Positions 35,896-47,303 of a DNA stretch of 64,000 nt are shown here, piece by piece. Source of the stretch: Cristatella mucedo (lineage: Eukaryota; Bryozoa; Phylactolaemata; Cristatellidae); assembly GCA_009760855.2 (NCBI GenBank), contig WPIO01000013.1, positions 4,266,501 to 4,330,500 on the forward strand. The letters run 5' to 3'. Each line of letters opens with the position of its first letter. Position 1 is the stretch's first letter. The notes below the pieces were generated by a model. That model had not been told where the DNA came from. It saw nothing but the letters and a program-made list of their open reading frames with translations, and searched no databases. The translations under genes were made by a program, and so were the position numbers.

Positions 35896-38272
35896 TTATG
35901 CATCAAGCTCTTGCAGTTGGCTAAACGTACGTCTTGAAAATAAATTGCCCATACAAGCAACATAGCATGATGCAGCAGTGGATCCACACCCCCTTCATGC
36001 AATTCCAGCAACGCACCTTGACAGCACGATGGCGTGTACTGCGAGTGCTCGTGGCTTCCTCCTCCTGCAGTTGCCTTGCTAAAGCCTCGTCATCGTCACA
36101 GCTGCTGCTTCTCTGCACCGAGTCTGGCTTCTACGATAGTGCAGACAGAACGCTACATGGACAGCAAGAGAATCGCTCAAGCGGGCTTGCCTGATTCAGC
36201 GGGAAGGGCAGGCAGCAAAGGGGGACTGGGAGCCTTGGCCTCGGCCTTAACGTCACGGAGAGGAGCCAGCACATCGGGCAGCATCGGGCATGTTGCACCG
36301 ACTGCATGTCCGCGCTAGAAACACACACACGCACACACACACACACACACACACATGCACACACATGCACACACATGCACACACACACGCACACATAAGG
36401 CCTGGTAGAACTCTGGGTGCACTGCAAAGTGCAACGATAACAAAACCTGGTAACGAACGAGCAGAGCATTTTTTAAAGCAACTGCGCCTGCTCAGATCTC
36501 CTGCTTGCCATCACGGCAAGCGGCTACGGAAAGCCTGCTTCTGACTGTGATCTTCGCAAGAATCAAGCTGCTATCGGCTATTGCTCACTTGTCTATTCGA
36601 ATGACTAGCAAGGTCCAGCAGAGAAGGCAAGTTCCAGCACCACGAAAGCAGGCCGGTGCATCGCTGCTATAATGTTCATGCATGAAAAAAACGAGAGCAC
36701 AGATCGCGAAGTTCCGTAATGGCACCGAAGGGGAAAATGTTCACAATATGCAGAAAATAAAGCTCCGGCATGTTTGGTGACATGCATAGTAATAATTACC
36801 CAACCGGAAAAAGAAATAAACTGCTGCAGTGATGTACAAGCAGTGCTCAACTCATATTATCAAAATTTCACCGTGATCCGTAAGTGCTGGCCGAGTTATT
36901 CCAGTGCACAAAGCTACAGTGTAAATGAAATTATTTTAAACAAGGCCGATTTCATTTCTAAAATATTTGTATTTTGAAAGGTACACTGAGCAAATATTCG
37001 ATTATTAGACGAACATTCTCGGTATTTTCTCGGCATTCACCCTTAAGAAAACCAAATTAATCTTGAGCTGGGATTGCAAATAGAAAGCACGACGTGTGCA
37101 AATCCAATCTTGAGCATAACGGCCAAACAGTAGCCTTACAGTTGTGTGTACACCACTAAACACCACGCACCGACCAAGGAATGACGTTCTTATCCCGGAG
37201 AGGAAACTGGACTGTCTGCAGGTCATTTGCATAGTCTAATACCAATGAATCAGTCCTATGTCGGTACTAGGCAGAAGTTCTTAAAACCTATTACATGTCT
37301 GGTTAATACAAACACGTGTAATGCAGACTGCAGATCGTCATAGAAGTGGCAACGTATAACAACTGGTCACCGAAGGTACGGATGCATTTATGCTTTCCTC
37401 AAATTATATGCCTCACGACATGAAATTTAAGAAATCGCACAGATAAACTATGTTGCCGGAACTACTTTAGCTTTCGCTGGATGGCAATGGCAGCCTTGGA
37501 GTTTTTCAATGATGACTTTCTAAGGTAGAGGCTGGTAGCTTGATTTAAAAAAAAGTGATGAAAGCACTTATATACTAATAGCAGATGACAAGATTTGACA
37601 TTCTGGCAATTAGCTTGAACACTATGCATGTTGGCAGCTAACATTGGGAGGTCGGTCAGAGCCAGTCTATCCGACTGACATTACCAAAACCGAATGCAAA
37701 GAGCAAGTTTGTATGTATGCATGTATGCATCTCCTTTTGTAACTCCACAAACCCACCACAAGGATGGAGTGAGTGTCATGCAGGAGGGTTCTCTTTGGCG
37801 CAGTGGAAGCTGCAAAGGCTCCAATCATGGACACAATCATGCACACAATCATGGATCAATCATGGACACACAGGCTGCCTAGGCCATAATCTACTAACAG
37901 TAGAAAGTTGTAACGAAACACAAAGTAAAGTTACGATGTAAAAATCTTTCGCAGATGAAATGCGACCTTTGCATTGCTTACCCGTTTAGTTTTACAAACC
38001 CACAAGAGCCGATTGCATTATTTACTCATTCAACTTCACAAACCCACACGAGCAGCCGGGCACTTGCTTGAAGAAATTAATGAGCATACGAGATGGCTAA
38101 TCAGCCAAGGTCTTGCACATCGGCATGCAGTGGCATGCTGAACTTTAGCTGATATTTTGTTATAGGCCTACGGCAAGATTCTCAACTACGTGACTGAAGA
38201 AGCACTTGAACGTAGCAGTGCAGCATTTGGCTGCAGCAGCGCATAATGAGATATAAGCCTTGCACCTCCTCT
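35896..38272. other. Non-coding stretch with a CA repeat
   Basis: A (CA)n array with ATG/CG interruptions lies at 36318-36396. ATCATGGACACAATCATG-type short repeats occur at 37825-37868. Minus-strand 37528-37454 could read as a short terminal exon (ending SKAAIAIQRKLK, after a T-rich AG), but this is too little to call. Nothing else is recognised. Confidence 0.5.
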
Positions 38273-38292
38273 TCCCCCCCCCCCCCCCCCCC
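38273..38292. repeat. Poly-C tract
   Basis: A run of about 19 C. Similar runs occur at 23064-23084, 28951-28960 and 32037-32049, and as G at 3721-3734. Confidence 0.95.
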
Positions 38293-38709
38293 GCAAGAGC
38301 AGGTTAAGCACGTGCACCTGCAGATCTCCCGAGGCTCTTTGCACGGCAGACTACTAAGACCGCACTACGCAATTACTGCAGCCTTTGTAGGTCATGGACG
38401 GACGGTCTAATAGCACGACCTTGCCATGGTAGCGCTATAGGCTACCCTTGATAAGACTTACGTTGCAGCTGCCAATCAATCCCGATATTCAATAGATTTC
38501 CATGTGACAATAAAAATGAATAGTAACAGCAGGTTCTACCATTCCAAAACATATCGTCCAAACTAGGCAAAATCCAGCTGATTTTAAGAGATTGCTTTTA
38601 AAACTCTGCCGTGCAGCAAACACAACAGGTGAGACTTATGCAAAGCTAATCTGTTTTTCTGCCCACGGCACACGAGAAATTATGCGCTTACATACCTCGC
38701 ATGCTTGCC

Positions 38710-38973
38710 TCATGCCTGCAATCTGCTACGAATGTGCTTCAGGGCTATATCTGCCATGATAGCTACGCCTACTCTTAGCGACCATACCACGTATTTGGTA
38801 CTACAGTGAATGTCTATTATCGTTTCACTATTGCCATTCAAATGGATTCCTGGATACAGTTGATTCTGCCAGGGTTCGGTAAATTGGGTATCTCCAGCAG
38901 AAAGCCCAGACCAAACAAGAGGCGTAAGGGAAGCATTTCTATTGTAGTTGCATTGTTGCATGCCATTTAGCAC
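38710..38973 (-). CDS. Unrecognised open frame, 87 codons
   Basis: The composition is more protein-like than most frames here (ASLTPLVWSGLSAGDTQF, EPWQNQLYPGIHLNGN), without low-complexity bias. I do not recognise the family. It lies 57 bases outside the start of the LINE-B copy at 39030. It could be part of an exon or an unrecognised transposon. No start or splice signal decides. Confidence 0.15.
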   Translation of the reverse strand: MLNGMQQCNYNRNASLTPLVWSGLSAGDTQFTEPWQNQLYPGIHLNGNSETIIDIHCSTKYVVWSLRVGVAIMADIALKHIRSRLQA

Positions 38974-40337
38974 AATCTCCCTTAAGCACTGCAGTGAATC
39001 GCTTTAACTTGACAGTCGTCAAGCCTACTATAACCCCATTTGCCATTATTGGAATGCACCCACGGAATGCTCTTTCAGTATGCAATAAAACTCCTAAAAA
39101 AGCTTGACACTTTTCATGACATCTCCCTCGACCTATTTGCTGCGACTAGGATCTGGCTAAAATCGACAAGTTCCCCCCAAAGATAAGTGATGACACCTAC
39201 CAATACAGACTTCTTTCTACTCATAAACCCCAGGGTCAAGAACAGCTGGTGGTAAAGTGGGCCATGCTACTCATTCCTTGCTCAACTTCAACCTCTTTGC
39301 TGTCCCCTCACAACAGTCCTTCTAATCTCTCGAACTCAGTCAGCATGCATCCAATTACGGCGGTCATCTATTGCCGACGGGTGTCAAGACTTGCTTTATT
39401 TATGATTTTGCAGACCTGATTTCGATTCTGCCTTCCGGAAATTATCCATTCCTCGTTATGATTTTAACCTCCATTTCGATAAACCCAGTAACCCTTTATG
39501 AGCAGTATTTTGAAAATTGGTAGATTCAATATCTCTCGTGGCTCACGTGCATGGGCCCTACTCTCAACAAAGGTCACACTCTTGATCAAATATTGTGCTG
39601 CGATTGCAAGCTGGCAAATACTATCATTACAAAATTCTGCAAACCCAACTAAACGAAGATCTCGTACTTTCTGCAGAATGTATCCACTTCGGTAAAAAAA
39701 AAATCGTATGAGAATCCAAGAGCCTTAGGAACCTTGACCACGAAGGTGGTCACAAAAATATCTTCCCTGTCCCTACTGCCCGATCCTCCATACGACCTTA
39801 CCCTATGTGCTGGGATGCAACAACACGAAGCTTGCCGATGTTTTTCGGACCTCTGACGGAGTACAAGGCATGCAATCACCCTGGGAGCCAACAATTAACT
39901 GCAGACACTAAACTGGCAAGGATGACAAAGCACAAGCTCGAAAAACCTCCCACCACTGACTGACCGACTGCCCCCACCACTGATTGACCGACTGCCCATC
40001 GACCAAAACTGACTACCCACCGACCAAAACTGACTGCCCATCGACAGGAATGTGACTGTAGGTCGTACCATCCTGGCAAAGACAATATAGCTTCTAAATG
40101 AGCAGAATTGCATCACATTTGAACAATCGAAAAATACTTACATCGACCAACAACTATCTCCTTAACCACTCCCATGTCAGCACATTACCTAGCAATATTT
40201 GCTCTGATCTAGCTTCCTTGTTAGCAAGATAAAAAAGATGAGCAAGTCCATTGCCAAGGTAACGTCTCCAGTGGACTCCTCAGCCTCCTTACTTTACCTC
40301 CGTGTCCACCTTCAAGCCTGCCATTAATGACCTCATC

Positions 40338-40661
40338 GCGACAAAAGCTTTCGCTCTGCAGATCTTAGAATGTGGAACTCATTTCCACAATTCCTATGCA
40401 TAGACATGTACTCTCCTACTGCCGACTATGGCACATCTTTTCAAGATGTACTGAGCGGCTACTTCCATGAAACTCACTATCTCAACTGCCTTTCTGATTC
40501 AGCTATGCTTCTCACTTTCCTTTTGTTGGTGAAGCCTGTTGGCTACCAAAGGCACACCGAAAGCCGCTTAGGCTTCGAGTGTGCTATAGAAAACTCTCCT
40601 TCGTAACACCTGCATAGTCTTTGAGGCTTTGTGGATTGACTGATGGATATACATTACATTA
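40338..40661 (+). mobile_element. LINE-A 3' end inserted in a LINE-B copy
   Basis: GACAAAAGCTTTCGCTCTGC through CTCACTATCTCAACTGCC to a terminal ACATTACATTA aligns with 27320-27650. The host LINE-B reading (DLI ... SKF) is continuous across it, and a short direct repeat CATC flanks it (40334-40337 and 40662-40665). It is a 5'-truncated insertion younger than the LINE-B copy that holds it. Confidence 0.82.
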
Positions 40662-41107
40662 CATCTCGAAGTTCATCTCTCCCAGTCTAAGAAGGCTAGC
40701 AGCCCTCTAGACACCGTGCCTATGGCCTCCTTTTGGAGTGCCTAGATTTGTTGCTGCCCTGCATATATAACAAAATAAATGCCCTTAGCTTCAGGTAAAG
40801 TATCTGCCATCTTCAAAAGAGGCCTTTGTATGGCCACTCATTGAGAAATCGACACTCGACCATGATAATTAAGGCAACTTCCTTCATGTCTCCCTGTTGC
40901 CGTTCCAATATAAGACATGAAAGCAGGTAGAGTCAGATCAGTAAAACTCTTATATCAAAACGCTCCACTTAGCAAGGAAGTTCCTCCCTCAGTAAGAGAT
41001 TTAAAAGCATATATATCAGGGGCCAATGGCTGCCCAGTGAGCCTTTACCGTATGGGGTACCCCAGGAATCACTGCTTACTGGCCTACCAGCATGTGCGAT
41101 CAGGCGA

Positions 41108-41512
41108 TTGCAGCTTGTGCAAAACTCTGCAGCTAGGCTTGTCTGTCGTGAGCGTCGCAGTTGCCACATTACTCCACTTCTCGCCGACCTGCACTGGCTA
41201 CCAGTGAGGCAACGGATTGACTTCAAGGTTTTGTCGCTCACTTTTAGGTCTCTTCATTCTATGGCTCCAGCCTATCTTTCAAATATACTCCCCAATCAGG
41301 CCAAGCATCGTACCACCCGCTTTTCGGAATCCAACAGTCTGGAAATACCTGGTACAAACCTTAAATCCTTTGGAGACCGTGCATTTAGCTCGTATGCTCC
41401 CAAACCCTGGAACTCCCTCCCGACCTGCGTCAGAACATCCCCTGACCTGACCACATTTAAAAGGAACTTAAAAACACACCTATTTAGGATAGCATTTAGT
41501 GGGTCCCTGTGA
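41108..41512 (+). pseudogene. LINE-B ORF2 C-terminal domain, open frame
   Basis: The 134-codon open frame is the C-terminal part of an L2-type ORF2 after the RT palm. It includes LQLVQNSAARLVCRERRS, HITPLLADLHWLPVRQRIDF, LTFRSLHSMAPAYLSNILP, FGDRAFSSYAPKPWNSLPT and a basic end FKRNLKTHLFRIAF. It is nearly identical in plan to 43912-44340 and to the minus copy at 53498-54029. The upstream RT is deleted, so this is a fragment despite its clean frame; the Met is not a natural start. Confidence 0.85.
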
Positions 41513-41766
41513 TTCGTCCTTGATGTGCTTATGCGTGCTGACACTGTGCATGCTGCCACTAACCACATTTGCATGCTGACCCTGTGCATGTCACCCCTAA
41601 CCATATTATTCATTTCATTTGTTTTTCAAGCATGATTTTACTTACCATTCAATTGCATTTCACTTTACAGCAAATGTAAAGCGCCTAGAGAGAGATTGAG
41701 TTCTCTGAGGGCGCTTTATCAAGCACATTATTATTATTATTATCATTACTGCTTAGTCTTACAACT

Positions 41767-41897
<131 letters not shown>

Positions 41898-42430
41898 TTT
41901 GCTAGCATAATTGCCAAGCACAGCCCATGGCTTCATTGTTAAGCAGATGGAACACAGCTATACCTGTACAGTAACACCTCCCTACCTTTCAGCAAACAGT
42001 CGAAGGGTCTAAACTTCCTTTCAACATACATTGCGTACATTTGCATTTGCATGGCGGTAAACTTTCTTAAACTGAATGATGATAAAACCAACTTACCGGC
42101 GATGGGTAAACCTGGTGTCACTCAGACCGTAAAAACCTAACCCTCAAATCTAATTTAGCCTCTGTGCAGAATCTGTGTAGTATTCCAAAATGACTTTTTA
42201 CTACACAACCACATCAGCTCCACAGTCAAATCTGCCCACTTTCACCTAGGTAACATAGAATAAGTTCGGGCTAGCTTACATATGTACACCATGGCCAAGC
42301 GGGTTCATGCATTCGTGACATCCTGATTAGACTGTTTGAATGTTTGGAGCAAACGTCTGCAGCTAGACTTGCCTGTAGTGATTGTCGTAACTGTCACTCT
42401 GTGTCAATATCATCCGAACTCTAGCAGCTT
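41898..42430 (+). mobile_element. Degenerate LINE-B fragment, motif C to C-terminal domain
   Basis: Broken frames read IIAKHSPW and ADGTQLYLYS (a ruined motif C), then FLKLNDDKT at 42061, then ISSTVKSAHFHLGN and VHAFVTS at 42215-42320 and a degraded LQLDLPV block. Many stops and substitutions make it one of the oldest copies here. It is truncated at both ends. Confidence 0.7.
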
Positions 42431-43762
42431 AACCAAAGTGAGCATACTGCTAATCTGTAAATTCAAGAATTCGGCTGTGGATCTCATTTTTCTTAAGGCA
42501 GCTATACTGGCTATTAATCCAGCTCCAGGCTCTGAGAACAACTTTGACATACACACTCACGGTAAAAAAAGTCCTTTGCACTCTAAGAGTTGCTGCATAA
42601 TCATAAATATTGCAGTGTTTCGTGCACTACAGGCTGTCAAAAATACTACCACAAGACAGGATTCATATCAAAAAGTAATATTAGAGCTATTAACTTAATA
42701 AATGTTGTGTGCGACCAGTTAGGTTTGCTTTAAATGAGCCAGAAAAGACACAGACCTGCTTCATTAGCTTCTTGGGCCAGTATTCCAGTATTGAATACGG
42801 TCAAGGTTTTTGGAAGGCAATCCTTTGCAATATAATCCCTTCCCTGTGTACCAAGAGTAATTGGAGATGACAGAATTGTAAGCAAAAAAAGGCAGCTCGG
42901 TGGCTAGCCAAGGCACATCTTCAGTCGATAGAGAGGTTTAATAACGCCAACGGGTTACAAATGTGCCGCCATGTACAGGACATGGTTCAAGGCAATAAAA
43001 GATACCGATGACATGGTAAGAACAAAAAAATCGTCTTTTCTGTTAGGTAAGAAATTAAGGCATCTTACGAAACTATTACCCACAGCTAGACTCGTTCGGT
43101 GTATCATTGTGGAAAAAAGAATTAATGATCCGAATCATAGTTTTTACCTACACTTTTTAATTCATACAGCTTAGTGTACCCTTGGATCGTAATACACAGT
43201 AATTTTCATCACAGGCTGAGGCTGCATTTCCCCATGCAATACCCAGCATAGTTGTAATGGACATCTCCATTAGAAATGTCTCCAGAAAGTTGTAGAGACT
43301 GCACTTTTTGACAGATTTCGTAATCCCTTTTAACATTTTAGGCAGGCTATTATGCCTACAAAATACAAGCCATAAATGTGGGAACAGTTCCGGTGAGTTC
43401 CCATAGTAATTGTTTATTTAAAAAAAGGTAGTTGGACAATTTCTTCAAATCTGGTTCATTGATATCTTTCACCAACTCACACCTTGAACGGCCTGCGGAG
43501 GCAGCAGAGCCGTTTTCAAACCTATTCCCCTGTTGTAGCAATGCCCTGGCCAACCACTGAAATGTTTTTTCCCCGGAGCACAATTGCTGACATGTCAAAC
43601 ATTGCTTTATGCACAATGAAGGGTCGATACAAGAATTATCGTCCAAAAACAGTGACTATGTAGAACACCGGAAGTGCAAGCAAACTAACCTAACTGATGA
43701 TGTCGGTGAGAGAGCAAATGATGATGTCGGTCTAGGTGATGATGTCGATGAACTCATGATGT
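42431..43762. other. Non-coding stretch with a small tandem repeat
   Basis: Largely unrecognised apart from the minus-strand open frame listed separately. GATGATGTCGG units repeat about four times at 43697-43762, the last running into the LINE-B copy. Confidence 0.5.
43356..43646 (-). CDS. Unrecognised open frame, 96 codons
   Basis: The product is protein-like in composition: CIKQCLTCQQLCSGEKTFQW, LARALLQQGNRFENGSAASA, RCELVKDINEPDLKKLSNYL, ending FMACIL and stop. The Cys pairs near the start (C...CLTCQQLC) could bind metal, but I know no matching family. There is no transposon signature in the flanks until the LINE-B at 43763. It could be a terminal exon or part of an unrecognised DNA transposon. 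Confidence 0.2.
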   Translation of the reverse strand: MDDNSCIDPSLCIKQCLTCQQLCSGEKTFQWLARALLQQGNRFENGSAASAGRSRCELVKDINEPDLKKLSNYLFLNKQLLWELTGTVPTFMACIL

Positions 43763-44609
43763 CGGTCTAGGTGTCATATTTCAAAGCGACCTCTCGTTAG
43801 ACGACCATATCAGCTCCACAGTCAAATCTGCCTATTTTCAGCTTCATAACATTTTCACTTCATAACATTGCTAAAATTCAGGCTTGTTTAGATAAGGATA
43901 CCACGTCCAAGTTGGTCCATGCATTCGTGACATCCCGTCTCGACTTCTGCAACTCACTTCTTACTGGCCTACCAGCATGTGCGATCAGGCGATTGCAGCT
44001 GGTGCAAAACTTTGCAGCCAGGCTAGTCTGTCGTGAGTGTCGCAGTTGCCACATTACTCCACTTCTCGCCGACCTGCACTGGCTACCAGTCAGGCAACGG
44101 ATTGACTTCAAGGTTTTGTCACTCACTTTTAGGTCACTTCATTATTTGGCTCCAGCCTATCTCTAAGATATACTCCCCCATCAGGCCAAGCATCGTACCA
44201 CCCGCTTTTCGGAATCCAACAGTCTACAAATACCTCGTACAAACCTCAAATCCTTTGGAGACCGTGCGTTTAGTTCGTATGCTCCCAAAGCCTGGAACTC
44301 CCTCCCGACATGCGTCAGAACATCCCCAGACTTGACCACATTTAAAAAGAACTTAAAAACACCTGCTTAGGACAGCCTGTAGTATGTCCCTGTGACTCGT
44401 CCTTCATGTGCTTATGTGTGCTGACACTGTGCATGCTGCCACTAACCAAATTTGCATGCCGACCCTGTGCATGTCACCCCTAACCATGTTATTCTTTTTG
44501 TTTGTTTATCAAGCATGATATTACTCACCATTCAATTGCATTTCCCTTTGCAGCAAATGTAAAGCGCCTAGAGAGAGATTGAGTTCTCTGAGGGCGCTTT
44601 ATCAAGTGC

Positions 44610-44637
<28 letters not shown>
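43763..44637 (+). mobile_element. LINE-B 3' half with intact tail
   Basis: It starts inside the block after motif D (LGVIFQSDLSLDDHISSTVK), has a 16-base internal duplication (CTTCATAACATTTTCA at 43842 and 43858), then DTTSKLVHAFVTSRLDFCNS, LLTGLPACAIRRLQLVQN and HITPLLADLHWLPVRQRID. A stop at 44165 is followed by the SYAPKAWNSLPTC block in shifted frames. The 3' UTR (GCATGCTGCCACTAACC) leads to the stem-loop GCGCCTAGAGAGAGATTGAG ... GAGGGCGC and (ATT)n at 44610-44637. This is the clearest LINE-B 3' end in the window. Confidence 0.88.
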
Positions 44638-44641
<4 letters not shown>

Positions 44642-44994
44642 AACCATTTGTATCGAACGTTAATTCACGATACGAATCGAATTGTGGGTATCATTTCTGT
44701 AGCATACGGTCCAAACACTGCAATTTTATATTCTAAAGTGAGTCGAGGTGTGCACAGTTTTTTACACGAACATACACTCATGTCCACGGTAATTACAGCG
44801 TGCCCACTCGTATCTATGAACTCCAAACAATATTGCGAACGTGGAGGTCGGCCATATAACCTTCTGCTAAAGTTGTGAAATCGGGGAAACGGCATAAAAG
44901 TTGCACGATTCAAAATATTTTCATTTAGGCCATTAGGGTAATAAGAGGGTTTTCTGCAATGACGCGCACAGTTAAGGTATGCAAAGCATGAGAA
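44638..44994. other. Unassigned gap with a 115-codon minus frame
   Basis: Between the LINE-B tail and the Tc1 remnants. A minus-strand frame at 44665-45012 (for example NGLNENILNRATFMPFPRFH) is open for 115 codons but matches nothing I know and overlaps the Tc1 flank. Confidence 0.4.
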
Positions 44995-45335
44995 AATATT
45001 TATTGACAGCATAAAGAAAACAATATGCTGTAGCTATTGGTATATATGCATTTATTGTGACCATCAGGTCCCATCAGGATTCTTTATAACAATCCTTGTC
45101 TGGCCAACCATAGGTGACCAGCTTCTGAGTGGTCTCCTCTGCCATAGCACATTCAACAGAGCCTGAATTTTACTTAGAAGGTCGGATTCCAAACACCCCA
45201 CCTCAGTCGCCTGTCAATATCGTCCCATAAAAGTTCTATGGGTTCTGACCAGGCGACTGTGTGAGCCACTACATCGGCACCATGCCGGGTTTGTCATAAA
45301 AAAAGCACTTTAGCCATGCTATCGTTGGTCAAGCA
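44995..45335 (-). pseudogene. Tc1 transposase C-terminus and flank (minus)
   Basis: The minus strand from 45335 gives a broken Tc1 C-terminus: WLTQSP-like block, NP then a damaged E..WDDIDRRL (ATGGGACGATATTGACAGGC), CAGGCTCTGTTGAATGTGCT, and GACAAGGATTGTTATAAAGA. It then continues into a 3' flank that matches the plus copy downstream of its stop (GCATATATACCAATAG versus GCATACATACCAACAG). It has no N-terminal half. Confidence 0.72.
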
Positions 45336-45364
45336 AGTTGGATTTCAAAGCTTAAATACTCTGC

Positions 45365-45762
45365 TTGGCTGTCGTTGAATTAGGCAGCAAGACAACGACC
45401 CTAAGCACACTGTAAAAAAAAAGTACTTCATTGCCCTAGGGCAATGAAGTACTTTTTGAAGCATCCTTGCATAATGCTGGTGCAGTGGCTCAGCCAGTCG
45501 TCTGATTTGAACCCGAGAGAACGACTATGAAGCGATATCGACAGGCAGCTGATGGGGGTGTTAGGCCTACACCAATGGCCGACCTTTTCAGTAAAACTCG
45601 GGCTCCGTGGCATGTGCTACAGAAAAGAGACATTGCAGAAGGTGGTGGCATCTGTGCCTGACCAGACAAGGGGTGTCATAAAGAATCCCGATGGGATGAC
45701 GCCATGCTTAACGCATACATACCAACAGAATGCGTTTGTTTATGGCGGTCGATTAATATGTT
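45365..45762 (+). pseudogene. Tc1 transposase C-terminus (plus)
   Basis: Tc1-type catalytic end. QQDNDPKHT holds the second catalytic Asp (45382-45411). VQWLSQSSDLNPRE holds the final Glu (45480-45521). IDRQLMGVLGL, VKLGLRGMCYRKETLQKVVA and SVPDQTRGVIKNPDG follow. A 26-base insertion after the Lys run creates a 40-base palindrome (45418-45457) and shifts the frame; without it, the Asp-Glu spacing would be about 34, as in the DD34E family. The first Asp and the DNA-binding part are absent. Confidence 0.82.
45418..45457. repeat. 40-base perfect palindrome in Tc1 remnant
   Basis: The sequence is self-complementary around CCCTAGGG, with 20-base arms starting AAAAAGTACTTCATTGCCCT. It arises because AAGTACTTCATTGCCC is followed by its own reverse complement. 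It disrupts the transposase frame. Confidence 0.95.
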
Positions 45763-46741
45763 AACCTAATTCGCACAGCTTTAGTAGCTTTAGCTTGGCA
45801 TCGTAGAAAACCCCATTGTTAACCCAACGAATTGACAGCCACAGCAGCTTTGGCCATATTGGGAGGCTCTTTTTTACGCTGGGTGTGAATTTCTTCGGCA
45901 AGCGAGGCTCTCTCGGCAATGCTAATCGCTGGCCACACGATGCAGACATAATTTCTGTTGCTAGGCGGCCTACTGTCAGAGCAGCTAGACTGCGCCTTGC
46001 ACACCGAGGTAGAGAAACTTGTGTACCATGAGTAGCCAGAATGCCAAAATGAAGTAGGGACCGGTTAGCAGCAGCAGCACACAGCCCCCTCCCCCATTCA
46101 CGCATGCACGCAAACTCACGTATGCACACGCGCACAGAAGGAGCATGGCATAGAGACAGGCGAGCAGCAGCGCTAGAGCGTCGCTGTACGCACCTCGACG
46201 TCGTTGGCAGTTTTCTGCTTCTTGGCCGGATGATCACGCTACAATGGGGAGAGCGGTGCTCGAGTCGAAGCCAGCAGCAGCAGCAGCAGCAGGATGCAGC
46301 AAGGTGGGGTTGCCACCGCCGCAGCAGCCCCTCTTCAATCTGCTCTCTCAGCTTCGGAGCGAGTAGAGGAAGATGCACGAGAGTCCGGGGGATCATCACA
46401 GCAAGTCAGACAGGGCGATGGTGTTGCACAGTGTGCACCCACGAATCGTGACAAGCTGACCTGTGCTGCTGCCACTGCTGCTTGCGGCACCCTCTTCTTG
46501 GATGTCTTGGCGGGCACGTCCCTGTCTGCCGGCTACAATAGAAGGGTCGGCCATGCAAGCCAAGCTGCGGCAACGCATGCTGCCGGCAGCCGGGACACGG
46601 CGATAAGAGGTAAAGCCACGAGCAGGCCAAGTTAGGCGGTGGGGAACGAATGGGCAAATCCTTGAATAGCGAAAAAAGAATCCTTGAGCGCGAGCACGTG
46701 ACAGCCGATCATAGGAAATTTCTACTAAGTCTTCGCCGAGA
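45763..46741. other. Non-coding stretch, nothing recognised
   Basis: A CAGCAGCAGCAGCAGCAG run lies near 46274-46292 (strand-overlapping frames of 115 and 212 codons cross it). No domain is recognised. Confidence 0.5.
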
Positions 46742-46885
46742 AGTAAAGCGCTCGCACTGGGTCACGATACCGACGGGTCGTCGGTTCTAGTCGTGCAGCT
46801 TTTTATTGCCCACTGCACGCTGGGCAGAAGCCACTTAGGCTCTGCCGTCGATACATAAGCTAGGCTACTGAATCGGTAGCACTTC
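46742..46885 (+). repeat. SINE-B copy 3 (old)
   Basis: GTAAAGCGCTCGCACTGGGT, the B-box-like CGTCGGTTCTAGTCGTGCAG, CTTTTTATTGCCCACTGCAC, GCCACTTAGGCTCTGCCGTC and GCTACTGAATCGG align with 55610-55770. It is diverged and has no tail. The next kilobase holds the GAGCAG array. Confidence 0.6.
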
Positions 46886-46920
46886 AGTCGAAACGAGCGG
46901 TCTAGGTACCAGACAGGGGA

Positions 46921-47267
46921 GGGAGAGGAGGAGGAGGAGGAAGAGAAGGAGGTGGAGCAGGAGCAGGAACAGGAGGAGCAGGAGCAGGAGGAGGAGGTGG
47001 AAGAGCAGGAGGAGCAGGAGAATGAGGATCAGGAGGAGCAGGAGCAGGAGCAGGAGCAGGAGGAGCAGGAGGAGCAGGAGCAGGAGCAGGAGGAGGTGGA
47101 GGAGCAGGAGGAGGTGGAGGAGCAGGAGAATGAGGAGCAGGAGGAGCAGGAGCAGGAGAAGTAGCAGGAGCAGGAGGAGCAGGAGCAGGAGGAGCAGGAG
47201 GAGCAGGAGCAGGAGGAAGTGGAGGAGCAGGAGAATGAGGAGCAGGAGAATGAGGAGCAGGAGGATG

Positions 47268-47303
<36 letters not shown>

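Larger units (their letters stand above)
39030..41745 (+). mobile_element. LINE-B composite: endonuclease, RT and 3' tail
   Basis: This is the longest LINE-B copy. From 39030 a broken frame reads as an APE-type endonuclease start (ALSVCNKTPKKLDTFHDISL, DLFAATRIWL); near 39435-39490 comes LPSGNYPFLVM and the F.LHFDKPSNP-like block; near 39570 GHTLDQILCCDCKLA. 40230-40337 is the linker (FKPAINDLI). A LINE-A 3' end interrupts at 40338-40661, and RT N-terminal residues resume at 40666 (KASSPLDTVP and FKEALVKPLIEKSTLDH-like text). Two internal deletions remove motif A and motif C: after GVPQ at about 41065 the text jumps to LLTGLPACAI. The C-terminal domain and 3' stem-loop follow, ending in (ATT)n at 41729-41745. 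Confidence 0.85.
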
